DNA of 39,981 nt from Clostridia bacterium (GCA_017467085.1 JAFTSW010000039.1:1-39981); one strand, 5' to 3'. Numbered from the stretch's first letter, positions 1 to 8,833 are shown. Numbers and translations are program-made. The notes: a model not told the origin generated them from the letters alone.

Positions 1-12
1 ATTGAATGTGTT

Positions 13-41
13 TGATAAAATACGCATAGAGCATTTTATCA
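13..41. repeat. 9-bp inverted repeat, AT-rich
   Basis: TGATAAAAT (13-21) and ATTTTATCA (33-41) are perfect complements around an 11-base loop. No T-tract follows on either strand, so it is not a convincing terminator. It may be an operator or the tail of a signal belonging to a gene left of the window. No protein is supported in 1-198. Confidence 0.4.
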
Positions 42-52
42 TAAAACCCTTT

Positions 53-87
53 GCTTGTCAAGACCTAAGGCGCTTTGCAAGACAAGC
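53..87. repeat. 7-bp inverted repeat with long loop
   Basis: GCTTGTC (53-59) pairs with GACAAGC (81-87) across a 21-base loop. It lies between the left edge and the terminator of the minus-strand peptidase operon. The function is unknown and the pairing may be chance. Confidence 0.25.
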
Positions 88-150
88 CGTCAGTTCATTA
101 TATAGCGCGTGCTGCGCAAAAAGAACGGTAAAACATATTTTAACGGAAGT

Positions 151-184
151 AAAAAATGCCCGACCCCCCCAAGAGGGTCGGGCA
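151..184 (-). terminator. Intrinsic terminator of the M20 peptidase operon
   Basis: Read on the minus strand, GCCCGACCC (175-183) pairs with GGGTCGGGC (158-166) and is followed by ATTTTTT (plus-strand A-run at 151-156). It lies 15 bases past the M20 stop codon, so it closes the four-gene minus-strand operon. Confidence 0.9.
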
Positions 185-198
185 AGCGCGGGGAGGGA

Positions 199-1638
199 TT
201 AGCATTCCTTTATCAAGCGAATGTAAAACTCCGCTGTGCGCTGGGCAGCCTCCAAGCGAATGCGCTCGTTGTTGCCGTGAATGGTGGCGCGCTCCTCGGC
301 AGTCAAATCCATCGCGGAGAAGCGATAGACCCTGTCCGAAATGCGTCCGTAATGACGGGAGTCGGAGCATTGTACCATCAGATAAGGAGAAACGATACAG
401 CCGCGCCAGGTGGAGGCAACCGCTGAGGCAACCTTGTCCCAGCCCTTGCAGTCGGTGCGAGAAATGCGGCTGGGGTTCATACCGTGTAAAGCCTCGATTT
501 CTACCTTCGCATCATCTGCTGCCTTTTTAAGATAGGCAAGCGCCCCCTCCATATCGTCCGCGGGATTCAAGCGAATGTTGGAAACCATAGACGCCTTAGG
601 CGGAATGACGTTAGAGGCGGAGGAGCCCTCCATCTGGGTAAAGGCAACGGTGGTACGCATCAGGGCGTTCAGCTCGCCGCCGCTCTTCTTGCAAATGGCG
701 TCAAGCACGGGCAAGAACAGGCGGATATTAGAGAAAATCACCTTGTAGAGGAAGGAGGAGTAACGCCCTAAGGTGTCGAACATCTCGGCAACGGGAGGCG
801 TCAGCTTGGCGCGGAAGGGGGATTTCAGAATACGGGTGCAGGCGGTCGCAAGCCTGTCAACGGGTGCGCCGGGCTTAGGCGCCGAGGCGTGTCCGCCTCC
901 CGATTTCACGGTGTAGCGCACGTCTAACATGCCCTTTTCCGCAATACCAATCAAGCCGCAGGGCTGCTTGACCCCGGGAAATACGTTTTCCACAACGGCG
1001 CCGCCCTCGTCTAATACAAAGGCAGGGGTAATGCCGTGGGACTCAAAAAAGTCCACAATGTGAACCGCTCCCTGACCGTTAACCTCCTCACCGCCCGAAA
1101 AGGCAAAGTAAAGGTCACTTTCGGGCTGAAAGCCCTCTGCCAAGAGATGGTCGGCGGCAAATAAAATGCCGTTAAAGGTCACCTTGGTGTCAAGGGTTCC
1201 CCGTCCCCAAAGGCAGCCGTCCTTGATAATGCCCTCAAAGGCAGGCAAATCCCAGGCGTCCTCGTTTACGGGTACAACGTCATAGTGCGCCATTAAAACC
1301 CCGGGCTCCCCCTCCGTCTTGCCCTTCCAATGGAAGAGAAGGGCGCGGTCGGGAAGGCGGTGGAGTATCAGATGCTCCGCGACGTGAGGATAGAGCATAG
1401 GCAAAGCATCAACCAGCGCTTCAAACTCCTCCTCGTTCTCCAAGGACTTGTCGCGGTAGGATACCGTCTTGAAGCGAACAAGGGTCTGTAAGCAGGAAAC
1501 GGCGCGCTCCCTGTCAAAGACCTCTTCGCCCTCTGTAACGGCGGGCTGAGGCTTGGGCTTGAAGCAAAGGGCGCGGATGATAATGACGGCAAGGAAAATG
1601 ACAATCGCCGCCGGCAGGATAAGCAGGTAGTGCCACAT
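199..1638 (-). CDS. Membrane-anchored M20 family metallopeptidase (PM20D1/CPS1-like)
   Basis: This is a zinc-dependent amino-acid or peptide amidohydrolase of the M20 family, probably held on the outer face of the membrane. Residues 1-26 form a hydrophobic N-terminal anchor. The metal and catalytic residues of M20 enzymes are recognisable: His118 in MAHYD, Asp150 in GRGTLDTK, the Glu pair 184-185 in SGGEE, and Asp210 in VLDEGG. A GGGHAS dimerisation-domain motif and a C-terminal IHGNNE stretch supply the remaining ligand. The 479-residue length suits the PM20D1/CPS1 branch rather than the shorter DapE/ArgE enzymes. It is the last gene of a minus-strand operon, 3 bases after a small membrane protein. 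An AAGGAG site precedes the start. The family is certain, the substrate unknown; the membrane partners suggest the pair handles import or export of its products. Confidence 0.9.
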   Translation of the reverse strand: MWHYLLILPAAIVIFLAVIIIRALCFKPKPQPAVTEGEEVFDRERAVSCLQTLVRFKTVSYRDKSLENEEEFEALVDALPMLYPHVAEHLILHRLPDRALLFHWKGKTEGEPGVLMAHYDVVPVNEDAWDLPAFEGIIKDGCLWGRGTLDTKVTFNGILFAADHLLAEGFQPESDLYFAFSGGEEVNGQGAVHIVDFFESHGITPAFVLDEGGAVVENVFPGVKQPCGLIGIAEKGMLDVRYTVKSGGGHASAPKPGAPVDRLATACTRILKSPFRAKLTPPVAEMFDTLGRYSSFLYKVIFSNIRLFLPVLDAICKKSGGELNALMRTTVAFTQMEGSSASNVIPPKASMVSNIRLNPADDMEGALAYLKKAADDAKVEIEALHGMNPSRISRTDCKGWDKVASAVASTWRGCIVSPYLMVQCSDSRHYGRISDRVYRFSAMDLTAEERATIHGNNERIRLEAAQRTAEFYIRLIKEC

Positions 1639-1641
1639 ATA

Positions 1642-2310
1642 TCAAAGGACTCCTTTCTTATAAAGCAATCTTGCCACCCCCACGGTGAACAGCACCCCAA
1701 CGGGCACCATAATGCCAACGGTGGAGGCGTTCAGGGCAGGCACGAAGATAAAGAGCGCCAGCATCAGAATGATGGGTGCTATGGCAAGCTTGGCGTTTTT
1801 GGAGATAAACACAACCGCAAGTCCGCCAAAGAGGGCAGGCAAAATCATATCGAAGGCAGGAACCAGAACGGGAGATTCCAGAACAGAGGTCAGAGGAACC
1901 AGACAAATTACGCCAATTACGATAATCAAGGTGGTTACGATGGAGGAAACGGCAATGGCAATGGTGGAAATAACCTCGCCCTCCTCATCGGATGCCTTCA
2001 CGCCTGCCCGCTCCATTGCGTCAATGGCGCAGGGAAGCTTCAGGTTGGAGATGTTGCCCGTGACAAAGGAAAGATAGGTACCGCCCGCGCCCAGCATAGG
2101 AACGTAGGTGAAAATTTCCACGATACCCACCGCCCAATACATAGGCGCCGTGGCAAGCACGCCCTTCCAAAGCACCTCCAGGTTGGGTGCGGTTTGGAAA
2201 ATCAGGGAAAGCACAGCGGGGAAGAGTAAAAGCACGATACCCACCACAATGCCCCAGATGCGTCCCGCGCGGTGAACGCTGTCCATATAAGAAATGTTTT
2301 CGTTTTTCAT
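1642..2310 (-). CDS. Small polytopic membrane protein, partner of the DUF5058 protein
   Basis: I do not recognise a named family with certainty. The 222-residue protein has about six hydrophobic segments, for example residues 17-37, 115-140 and 150-215, joined by short polar loops. A Gly-rich stretch with conserved-looking polar residues (GAGGTYLSF) lies between the second and third segments. It sits between DUF5058 (44 bases upstream) and the M20 peptidase (3 bases downstream), so co-translation is likely. It resembles small membrane proteins that accompany DUF5058 in clostridia. I infer that the two form one membrane complex, possibly a transporter for amino acids or peptides processed by the peptidase. 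An internal Met at residue 9 is an alternative start, since the AAAGG site lies rather far upstream of the first ATG. Confidence 0.75.
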   Translation of the reverse strand: MKNENISYMDSVHRAGRIWGIVVGIVLLLFPAVLSLIFQTAPNLEVLWKGVLATAPMYWAVGIVEIFTYVPMLGAGGTYLSFVTGNISNLKLPCAIDAMERAGVKASDEEGEVISTIAIAVSSIVTTLIIVIGVICLVPLTSVLESPVLVPAFDMILPALFGGLAVVFISKNAKLAIAPIILMLALFIFVPALNASTVGIMVPVGVLFTVGVARLLYKKGVL

Positions 2311-2354
2311 ATTCGTACAAAGCCTTTCTTTTTCGTTTTTTAACAGTCAGACTG

Positions 2355-3092
2355 TCAAGCACCTAAGAGCGCGGTGAGGGGAATGGCGGACGCCATACCG
2401 ATAACCAGACTCATAGGCAGGGCATAGTCGGTTAGCCAGCGGATTTTTGCCTTGGTGGCAACTAAGCCGCAGACCGCCATTACAACAGCGGAAACCGCCA
2501 TCACGCAAACGGGAATAAGTCCCGAGGTGTCGCCCTTGAAGACCAGACCAACGTCGCAGAAAACGTAGCCCAAAAAGGCAGAAATCATACCGAGAAACAT
2601 AGCGTTGTTGAAAATCTCGCCCCATTTTTTGTCCTTCATACCAATCTTGGAAAGACCGCTTTGCAGCTTCTTAGTGACGAAGGGGACGAAAACCAGTCCT
2701 GCGGCAATGCCAACCGTCATAACCCAGGCAATCGTGATGAAAATAGAAGGCTCCGTGATGGTAGCACCTGCGCTCATGCCTGCAGCCTCCAAGGCGTTGC
2801 CGGCCGCCACTGTTTCGTAGGTGATGGAGCCGATGACCGAAAGGCGAAGCCAAGGAAGAGCGACGCCCAGGCTCTTGGAAAGCGCCAAAACACCGACCAG
2901 AATGGAAACGGCGGGCGCAATCGTGAATATCGCCGAGGAAGAGATGGTTTTCTTTACGGTGCTTTTGGAAATACCAAGCTCATGCGCGCGGCGCACGGCT
3001 CGCACCAAGAAGAAAACGGATTGCGCCAGAACCAAGGCGATAATGGCGCCTACAATAATGAACAAAATGGGATGATTGACGTTAAATGACAT
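2355..3092 (-). CDS. DUF5058 family membrane protein
   Basis: This 245-residue integral membrane protein has an N-terminal segment (about residues 9-32), a charged loop (RAVRRAHELGISKSTVKKT) and five or six more hydrophobic segments. The loop, the SSSAIFTIAPA stretch and the overall length match my memory of the DUF5058 family, which has no experimentally assigned function. The start overlaps the PAP2 stop by 11 bases and has a GGAGG site, indicating translational coupling. The next gene encodes a second small membrane protein and the one after an M20 peptidase. Inference: it is one half of a two-component permease. The alternative is a scaffold for the anchored peptidase. Confidence 0.75.
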   Translation of the reverse strand: MSFNVNHPILFIIVGAIIALVLAQSVFFLVRAVRRAHELGISKSTVKKTISSSAIFTIAPAVSILVGVLALSKSLGVALPWLRLSVIGSITYETVAAGNALEAAGMSAGATITEPSIFITIAWVMTVGIAAGLVFVPFVTKKLQSGLSKIGMKDKKWGEIFNNAMFLGMISAFLGYVFCDVGLVFKGDTSGLIPVCVMAVSAVVMAVCGLVATKAKIRWLTDYALPMSLVIGMASAIPLTALLGA

Positions 3093-4035
3093 CGTTTTTT
3101 ACCTCCGTTTTTTTGCCAATGTGAGAGAAATATCGAAACGTCATAGGCCATAAAACGCCGCCGACGATAACGATGAGAAAATAGCGCAGCAGCCGCGCCC
3201 AGCTGTCCTTGGGAAGAATGGCGTCCAAGGGGAAGCGCAAAAGCTCCTTGGCGGCAAGCACCAGAAGAAGACCGCCCACCGCCTTAATCAGCTGTCCCCA
3301 AAGAGTGGCACGGGTGTCGAACTTCGTCCATTTCAAATCCACCGTATAAACAACCAAAAGCCCCAGAATACAGCCCATTAAGGTGAAGCCGTTTTTCTGT
3401 GCGGAAACGAGATTTCCAACGTTTTCCGGCAAATATACACTTTCGGGAAAGCGGAAGAAGCAAATGAAGCAAAGATAAGCCACCATCAGCCCCGTCATAG
3501 AAAAAAGAATAGCGTACATCACCTTGGGGGATTTTGCCGCCCGCTTGAAAAGAGGCGAGAGAGCGAAAATCAGAAGAAGGGCAATCCCCGTGGATACCAA
3601 TACGTCAAGAGGGGTATGTACACCCAGGTACATTCTGGATAAAGGCACCAGAACGCAGAGGATAATGGCAACCGTCCGCAGAATTTTGTTTCTGTTTTCC
3701 AGCGCCAAGCCCCCGAAAAGACCGACAGAGGTCTGGGTGTGACCGCTGGGGAAGGAGTAGCCCGTGGCAGCCTCTCTTGCCGATTCCACAATCGTGAAGG
3801 ACGGGTCCTTCACCCAAGGGCGGGGCACACGGCACACCATCTTCAGAAATTGGTTCGTCACCGTCCCGATAAACCCAACCGACAATAGGTAATACCCCTG
3901 GTACTTGTCCACGCACCAGAAGAGAATCATTCCCACTGCCATAAAAACGGTTTCTTCACCGCAAAGCGTGATGACGGAGAAGAGAAAATCCAAAACAGGA
4001 TTCCGCAGCCCCTCCAAAAAGTACAAAAACGACAT
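3082..4035 (-). CDS. PAP2 family phosphatase, integral membrane
   Basis: This 317-residue membrane protein carries all three PAP2 phosphatase motifs: Lys65 to Arg72-Pro73 (KMVCRVPRP), PSGH at 96-99, and Ser133-Arg134 with His140 and Asp144 (SRMYLGVHTPLD). The two histidines are the expected nucleophile and its helper. Enzymes of this fold remove phosphate from lipid phosphates such as undecaprenyl pyrophosphate, phosphatidic acid or phosphatidylglycerol phosphate at the outer membrane face. The C-terminal third adds further membrane segments beyond the core domain. It is the first gene of a four-gene operon with a promoter just upstream and AAGGAAGG before the start. Which lipid it uses cannot be read from sequence. 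Confidence 0.9.
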   Translation of the reverse strand: MSFLYFLEGLRNPVLDFLFSVITLCGEETVFMAVGMILFWCVDKYQGYYLLSVGFIGTVTNQFLKMVCRVPRPWVKDPSFTIVESAREAATGYSFPSGHTQTSVGLFGGLALENRNKILRTVAIILCVLVPLSRMYLGVHTPLDVLVSTGIALLLIFALSPLFKRAAKSPKVMYAILFSMTGLMVAYLCFICFFRFPESVYLPENVGNLVSAQKNGFTLMGCILGLLVVYTVDLKWTKFDTRATLWGQLIKAVGGLLLVLAAKELLRFPLDAILPKDSWARLLRYFLIVIVGGVLWPMTFRYFSHIGKKTEVKNDVI

Positions 4036-4077
4036 AGGGTTGTCCTTCCTTTATGTTAAATAAAAAAGAATGAATAT

Positions 4078-4106
4078 AGTATAGCATAATTTTCAAGAAT
4101 TTGCAA
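4078..4106 (-). promoter_or_regulatory. Promoter of the PAP2-DUF5058-M20 operon
   Basis: On the minus strand, TTGCAA (4101-4106) and TATACT (4078-4083) are separated by 17 bases, a good sigma-A match 43 bases before the PAP2 start. Confidence 0.75.
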
Positions 4107-4115
4107 GCCTGTGCT

Positions 4116-4970
4116 TTATAACGGATGCGAAGCATTGCGTCTTTGCTTTTTGTATTCCGAAGGTGTCATCAAAACGTATTTTCGGAAGGTGTGCTGGAAG
4201 TTGGAGAGTGAGCCGAAGCCACAGGTAAAGCAGACCTCCGAAACACTTCCGCCGCGTGCCAGAAGGCTTTTGGCGTAGGCAATGCGCAAGTGATTTAAGT
4301 ATTCTGTGTATCCGATGCCGAGCGCTTTTTTGAACAGTGCGCTGAAATAAGCGGGATGAAAGCCAATGAAGGCGGCAACCGTTTTTAAATCGGGTGCCTC
4401 CAAAAAGTGCTCCTGTAAATAAGCAAGCGCGCGCTGGATTTCGGGCGAGCCCTGCTTCGTTTTTTCCTCGTTTTGCAAGCGGCTTGTCCGCCGTAAAAGG
4501 CAGAGAAGCGCGTCGAGCAGAGAAACGGTGCAGCTGTTTTCCTTTCTCTCGCATTCCTTGGTAAGCAGGATGAAGAGTGTTTCTATGTAAGCCAGCTCCT
4601 CCTCGGAAAGCACGGCGGGTAAAAAGCTCCCCTCCGCTACCTCATAGCGCATTTTCGCATCCAGATAGTTTTCGTCAAAGGATACGTTCCATATTGTCAT
4701 TTCTTCTCCGTCCTTCACGGAAAATTCGTGATAGTCGGCGGGGGTAATAAAGTAAAAGCTTCCGCGAGAGAGAGGGTAGAATGTGCCGTTCAGATTGTGC
4801 TGCCCCTTTCCGTCTGCAACGATTTCCAACTCGAAATAATCGTGTGTATGACGGGGGAAGGTGGCGGCGTGGGGATGGATTTTTGCTCTTAGCTGGCTTT
4901 CGGCAGGGGTGGGCCGTTGCTCGCTCTTTTGTGCTTTTGAAGCCGCGTCAACGTCAAAATTTCTTTTCAT
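4116..4970 (-). CDS. AraC family transcriptional regulator
   Basis: The 284-residue protein has a cupin-type sensing domain at about residues 28-120, with PRHTHDYFELE and an ITPADYHEF segment, and a double helix-turn-helix at about 185-280. The C-terminal signature (GFGSLSNFQHTFRKYVLMTP) is typical of AraC proteins. Such regulators usually bind a sugar and activate nearby carbohydrate genes. The gene diverges from the GH2 beta-mannosidase-like gene across 183 bases holding a promoter for each direction, so that pair is the likely target. The first 25 residues are polar and non-conserved. No terminator separates it from the PAP2 promoter downstream, so some readthrough is possible. Confidence 0.9.
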   Translation of the reverse strand: MKRNFDVDAASKAQKSEQRPTPAESQLRAKIHPHAATFPRHTHDYFELEIVADGKGQHNLNGTFYPLSRGSFYFITPADYHEFSVKDGEEMTIWNVSFDENYLDAKMRYEVAEGSFLPAVLSEEELAYIETLFILLTKECERKENSCTVSLLDALLCLLRRTSRLQNEEKTKQGSPEIQRALAYLQEHFLEAPDLKTVAAFIGFHPAYFSALFKKALGIGYTEYLNHLRIAYAKSLLARGGSVSEVCFTCGFGSLSNFQHTFRKYVLMTPSEYKKQRRNASHPL

Positions 4971-5002
4971 GCTCTTTCTCGCCTCCGTAGGATTTCTATT
5001 TA

Positions 5003-5031
5003 ATTTTAGCAGGTTTAAGTAAAAAAATCAA
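5003..5031 (-). promoter_or_regulatory. Promoter of the AraC regulator gene
   Basis: On the minus strand, TTGATT (5026-5031) and TAAAAT (5003-5008) have a 17-base spacer that begins with five further T residues. It lies 33 bases upstream of the AraC start. Confidence 0.65.
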
Positions 5032-5071
5032 TGAAATATTAAAAAAATGCATATAAAAATGGATTTTTGGG

Positions 5072-5100
5072 TTGTCTTTCCTCTCGCCTGTCTGTATAAT
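5072..5100 (+). promoter_or_regulatory. Promoter of the GH2-deacetylase operon
   Basis: TTGTCT (5072-5077), a 17-base spacer and TATAAT (5095-5100) form a strong sigma-A promoter 54 bases before the GH2 start. The sequence between this and the divergent AraC promoter (5032-5071) is the natural place for the regulator to bind. Confidence 0.85.
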
Positions 5101-5153
5101 GAAAAAGGAAAGAGCCCTTTAAGACTTTTTAAAACCGAAAGGAAACAACGTGA

Positions 5154-7439
5154 ATGATGAATACAGGCTGGAAAATGTACGCCTTGGAGGACGAAAAGGT
5201 CGTCTCTCTCGGCTTTTGCCCCAAAACCGTTACGGAGCTTGAAGGCAAGGATGTCTATACGGACATCACTCTGCCTGTTTGCTTTGAGGAAATTTTAAGA
5301 GATAACGGCGTTCTCGGTGACCCGTATTTTTCCACGAATTCGTGGGAGTATTATCGGTATGAAACGCACCATCAATGGTACTTCAAGCGCTTTGATTGCG
5401 CGCTTGAAAAGCCCGTCTTGACGCTTGAGGGGGTCGATACCTTGGCCGAGGTGTATGTAAACGGCACTTTGGTCGGCAAGACCGATAATATGTATACCCC
5501 CTTTTCCTTCCGCCTTGAAAACCTGAAAAGCAAGGATAACGAGCTTGTTATTCACCTGCCTCCCATGGTGCTTGCAACAGAGAATATAGAGGAGGAGGGG
5601 GTTGGCGCTGTCAGCTTCAAGCGTCCGGGCGTCTTTCTTCGTAAATCCATTGCATCGTTCGGATGGGATATCCTTTTGCGCACAACGCTTGGCGGTATCT
5701 GGCGTGAAATTCGTCTTGAAAACGATGAGGAGCGCATAAGCGATCTTTACGTGCATTCCGAATTGACCTACACGGGCGCCGCCATCTACGTTGATTACGA
5801 GGCCAACGTCTCGGGCGAAGGGTACGAAATTGCGGTTGAGGGCGTCTGCCGCGATTCCGCCTTTTCGGAAAGGGCGCCGCTTTCGGCGCAAAACGGCCGC
5901 TTCTATTTCTTTTTGCGCTATCCGTATCTTTGGAATATCCGCGGCTACGGCGAGCAGAATCTCTATTCCGTCAAGGCGACTCTGTATCGGAACGGTAAGC
6001 CCGTGATGGAAAAGAGCGTCCGCCACGGTATTCGCAAGGTGGAGCTTCGTCGCACCTCGCTTGTTGAGGAAAATGGGTGCTTCGAATTCCACATCAACGG
6101 CAAAAAGGTCTTTTTGCAGGGCACCAATTACGTGCCGATTGATGCCTTGAAGCACATGGATAAGGAAAGAACCTTAAAAACGCTTGAAATGACCCTTGAC
6201 ACGGGCTGCAACTCTATTCGTATCTGGGGCGGCGGCATTTACGAGTGCGAGGAATTTTATGAATTCTGCGACGAGAACGGCATCTTTATCTGGCACGATT
6301 TTATGATGGCCTGCGCCCGATATTCCAAGAGCGAGGCGTTCAGGGAAAACTTAACGCGAGAGGTCACCTATCAGGTCAAGCGTCTGCGCAACTATTCCTC
6401 CATTTGTCTTTGGGCAGGAGACAACGAGTGTGATAATATTTACACCATTACCAATGACGAGAACGGAAACCCCTATGATCCCAATACTGTCAACATCTTA
6501 ACCCGTATCACCGTACCCAAGGCGCTCTTTGCCCTTGACACCACTCGCCCGTATTTGCCCTGCTCACCCTATATGGATGAGGTTGGGCATCTCAATAAAA
6601 AGAGCTTGTCCGAGGAGCATCTTTGGGGGCCGCGTGATTATTTCCGCGGCGAGTTCTATACCAGCTATAACCCCTATTTTGCCTCCGAAACGGGCTATCA
6701 TGGTTGCTCCTCTCCCCGTGCGCTTCGCAAATTTTTGAAAAAACCTTGGCCGATTTTCGACGAGGAGGGAAGACCCACCAAGGAGTACTTGGCGCACGCC
6801 GTTTCGGTCATTGACGATTATAAATCGCCCTATGCTTACCGCATTCGTCTGATGAGTGATCAGGTCGAAACGCTCTTCGGTCATAATTTTGACAATCTTT
6901 CGGACTTCGCAAAGGCCAGCCAAATTTCGCAGGCCGAGGCCGATAAGTACTTTATCGAGCGCTTCCGTATTCGCAGAAATGAGCGCGGCGGCATCCTCTG
7001 GTGGAATATGATAGACGGTTGTCCGCAGATTTCGGATGCCATCGTCGATTATTCCATGGATAAAAAGCTTGCTTACCATTACATCAAAAACTGTCAGGAG
7101 CCGTCTGCCTTTATGATGGAGGAGGAAAACGGTAAGGTTCGTATGTTCCTCGTTGCCGACGAGCCCGAGGCCTTCCTTGCAAGCTATACCGTAACCGATG
7201 CCTATACGGGCGAGCAGATCCTGTATGGCGAGGTGACGAGCAAGCCCTATACCTCCATTCTTGTCGATACGTGGGAAGCACCGAGTGAAAAGGCCTTTTA
7301 TATCATCGCATGGACGGACGATAAGGGCAGAAAGCATCAGCACCATTACCATACCGACATCAAAGGAATTGACTATGCGCGCTATATCGCCGCCGCTGAA
7401 AAATACGGCCTTTTGCACTGGGAAGGCTTCGATGAATGA
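5154..7439 (+). CDS. Glycoside hydrolase family 2 enzyme, beta-mannosidase-like
   Basis: This is a predicted cytoplasmic exo-glycosidase that removes beta-linked mannose (or a related sugar) from oligosaccharides. The 761 residues follow the GH2 order: jelly-roll domain (about 1-190), immunoglobulin-like domain (190-300) and TIM barrel (from about 305). The acid/base is Glu425 in WAGDNE, a variant of the usual W-x-G-N-N-E, and the nucleophile is Glu512 in ASETGYHG. The SIRIWGGGIYE motif and the WHDFMMAC strand are typical of beta-mannosidases. There is no signal peptide. AAAGGAA stands 9 bases before the chosen ATG; the second ATG, three bases on, is equally possible. It is cotranscribed with the deacetylase-like gene 53 bases downstream. 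The family is sure; mannose specificity is inferred. Confidence 0.88.
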   Translation: MMNTGWKMYALEDEKVVSLGFCPKTVTELEGKDVYTDITLPVCFEEILRDNGVLGDPYFSTNSWEYYRYETHHQWYFKRFDCALEKPVLTLEGVDTLAEVYVNGTLVGKTDNMYTPFSFRLENLKSKDNELVIHLPPMVLATENIEEEGVGAVSFKRPGVFLRKSIASFGWDILLRTTLGGIWREIRLENDEERISDLYVHSELTYTGAAIYVDYEANVSGEGYEIAVEGVCRDSAFSERAPLSAQNGRFYFFLRYPYLWNIRGYGEQNLYSVKATLYRNGKPVMEKSVRHGIRKVELRRTSLVEENGCFEFHINGKKVFLQGTNYVPIDALKHMDKERTLKTLEMTLDTGCNSIRIWGGGIYECEEFYEFCDENGIFIWHDFMMACARYSKSEAFRENLTREVTYQVKRLRNYSSICLWAGDNECDNIYTITNDENGNPYDPNTVNILTRITVPKALFALDTTRPYLPCSPYMDEVGHLNKKSLSEEHLWGPRDYFRGEFYTSYNPYFASETGYHGCSSPRALRKFLKKPWPIFDEEGRPTKEYLAHAVSVIDDYKSPYAYRIRLMSDQVETLFGHNFDNLSDFAKASQISQAEADKYFIERFRIRRNERGGILWWNMIDGCPQISDAIVDYSMDKKLAYHYIKNCQEPSAFMMEEENGKVRMFLVADEPEAFLASYTVTDAYTGEQILYGEVTSKPYTSILVDTWEAPSEKAFYIIAWTDDKGRKHQHHYHTDIKGIDYARYIAAAEKYGLLHWEGFDE

Positions 7440-7492
7440 GGCTTAATAAGCCATTTTGAAAAGAAACATTTACAATAAAGAGGTATTTACAT

Positions 7493-8833
7493 ATGCCCAA
7501 AATTGTCTTTCGTTACGATACCGAGGATTACGTCAACGAGTTCGCCGCAGAGGGCATTCTGCGCGCCATTCGCCCCTTGGACGAGGCGGGGATTACCGGC
7601 TGCTTCGTGGTGGTTGGCAAGCTCGCCCTTGCCCTTGAAAGGTGGGGTAGATGGGATGTTATTGAGGCTCTGAAGCGCCACGAAATCGGAACGCACACCA
7701 TGAGCCATTCCGCCCATCCCACCGTCAACGAGTACACGGATTTGGAGGACTTCGAGCAAGCACTTTCGAACTTCTTGGAGGACGAGCGCGCCTGTGTCGA
7801 CGTCTTGAAGCGTGTCTTTGGCGATAATATCGCCCTTGCCTCCACCTCGGCACCGGGAAACTCTATTTCCTACGTTGCCCAATATGGCTACGCCGCGCTT
7901 GGTATTCGTGAATATCTCGGCGGCTTCACGCGGGATGAGGAGAAAAACCGCCCCATTTATTTTTGCAACGTCATCAATACCACAACCAACTATTGCCTTG
8001 ATACCGTCTATCAAAGCACGAAGGAGGAGCTTGACGCGAAAATTGAAGCGCTTGCCACAAAGGAGGTCGTTATCCTTTGTCACCATCCCGCGATGAATAT
8101 GATGCGCGAGTATTGGGACAAGGTGAACTTTGACGGCGTCAATACCCCCGAGTCCGAATGGCGTGAAAGCGCCCGCTTGACCGAGGCAGAGATGGATGCT
8201 TGGGTGGAGAACTACACCTATTTCGTCCAAAAAATCAAGAACGATCCGCGCTTTGAAATCATCACCTCCGAAAAAATTGAGGAAGCGTATTTTCCCCAAA
8301 CGGAGCGCGTCATTGATAGGGAAGTCTTGGCACAAGTGAAGCCCCAAATCGAAAAGGCGCTTTTTCCCGTCACCGACCCCGACTCCTTCTGCCTTGCCGA
8401 CCTTGTTTACGCTTGCCGTGATTTGCTTCTCGGCAAGGAAAAGCATATCTGTGGCACGGTCTTTGGCTTTTTGTCCGAGCCCTACGCCATCGCCGCCCCT
8501 CTTACCTTAACCAAGGAGGAGTTAGTAGCCGCCGCCGCGCAAATTGGTGATACCTTCCTGCCCACCGTTCTTTCCGTCGGCGAAAAGCGCTTAGGCGTTG
8601 CCGATTTCCTCCGCGCCGCGCTTTCGCTTCTCACCGAAGACGCCGAAAGCGTCACCGTTGCGCCTGCCCCTTGGCAAATCGACCTTAATCAGTTCCCTCT
8701 TTTGCGCGATATGAGCCTGAAGGGCACTTGGGTGCATACCAAGGATTTCGAGGACGCCTATATCTCCGCGCGCAGCCGCCTGCAATTCTATACAGCGCGC
8801 CTGCCCAAAGGCACCGCGCGCTTCATTTTCTGA
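7493..8833 (+). CDS. NodB-like polysaccharide deacetylase family protein with extra C-terminal domain
   Basis: The N-terminal part (about residues 1-230) resembles the NodB deacetylase fold. An RYDTEDY segment stands where the metal-binding Asp-Asp motif lies, and HTMSH supplies the two metal histidines. The usual Arg-Pro-Pro motif is replaced by STSAPGNS, so activity is less certain than the fold. The remaining part (about 300-446) has no motif I recognise. No signal peptide is seen, which suggests a cytoplasmic enzyme acting on small sugars rather than on wall polymer. It follows the GH2 gene after 53 bases with an AAAGAGG site and is followed by a strong terminator, so the two form an operon, perhaps for degrading acetylated manno-oligosaccharides. 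Confidence 0.75.
   Translation: MPKIVFRYDTEDYVNEFAAEGILRAIRPLDEAGITGCFVVVGKLALALERWGRWDVIEALKRHEIGTHTMSHSAHPTVNEYTDLEDFEQALSNFLEDERACVDVLKRVFGDNIALASTSAPGNSISYVAQYGYAALGIREYLGGFTRDEEKNRPIYFCNVINTTTNYCLDTVYQSTKEELDAKIEALATKEVVILCHHPAMNMMREYWDKVNFDGVNTPESEWRESARLTEAEMDAWVENYTYFVQKIKNDPRFEIITSEKIEEAYFPQTERVIDREVLAQVKPQIEKALFPVTDPDSFCLADLVYACRDLLLGKEKHICGTVFGFLSEPYAIAAPLTLTKEELVAAAAQIGDTFLPTVLSVGEKRLGVADFLRAALSLLTEDAESVTVAPAPWQIDLNQFPLLRDMSLKGTWVHTKDFEDAYISARSRLQFYTARLPKGTARFIF

Noticed and set aside
2-202. 66-codon frame at the left edge
   Set aside because: Runs through two inverted repeats and an intrinsic terminator, with no ribosome binding site.
1644-1656. Palindrome AAAGGACTCCTTT over the M20 ribosome binding site
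   Set aside because: The loop would be a single base, so no RNA hairpin forms at this size; it is probably chance around an AAGGAG.
5295-7418. Two long minus-strand frames (286 and 284 codons) inside the GH2 gene
   Set aside because: Both lie antisense to a gene with intact GH2 catalytic residues, and show no motif or ribosome binding site.
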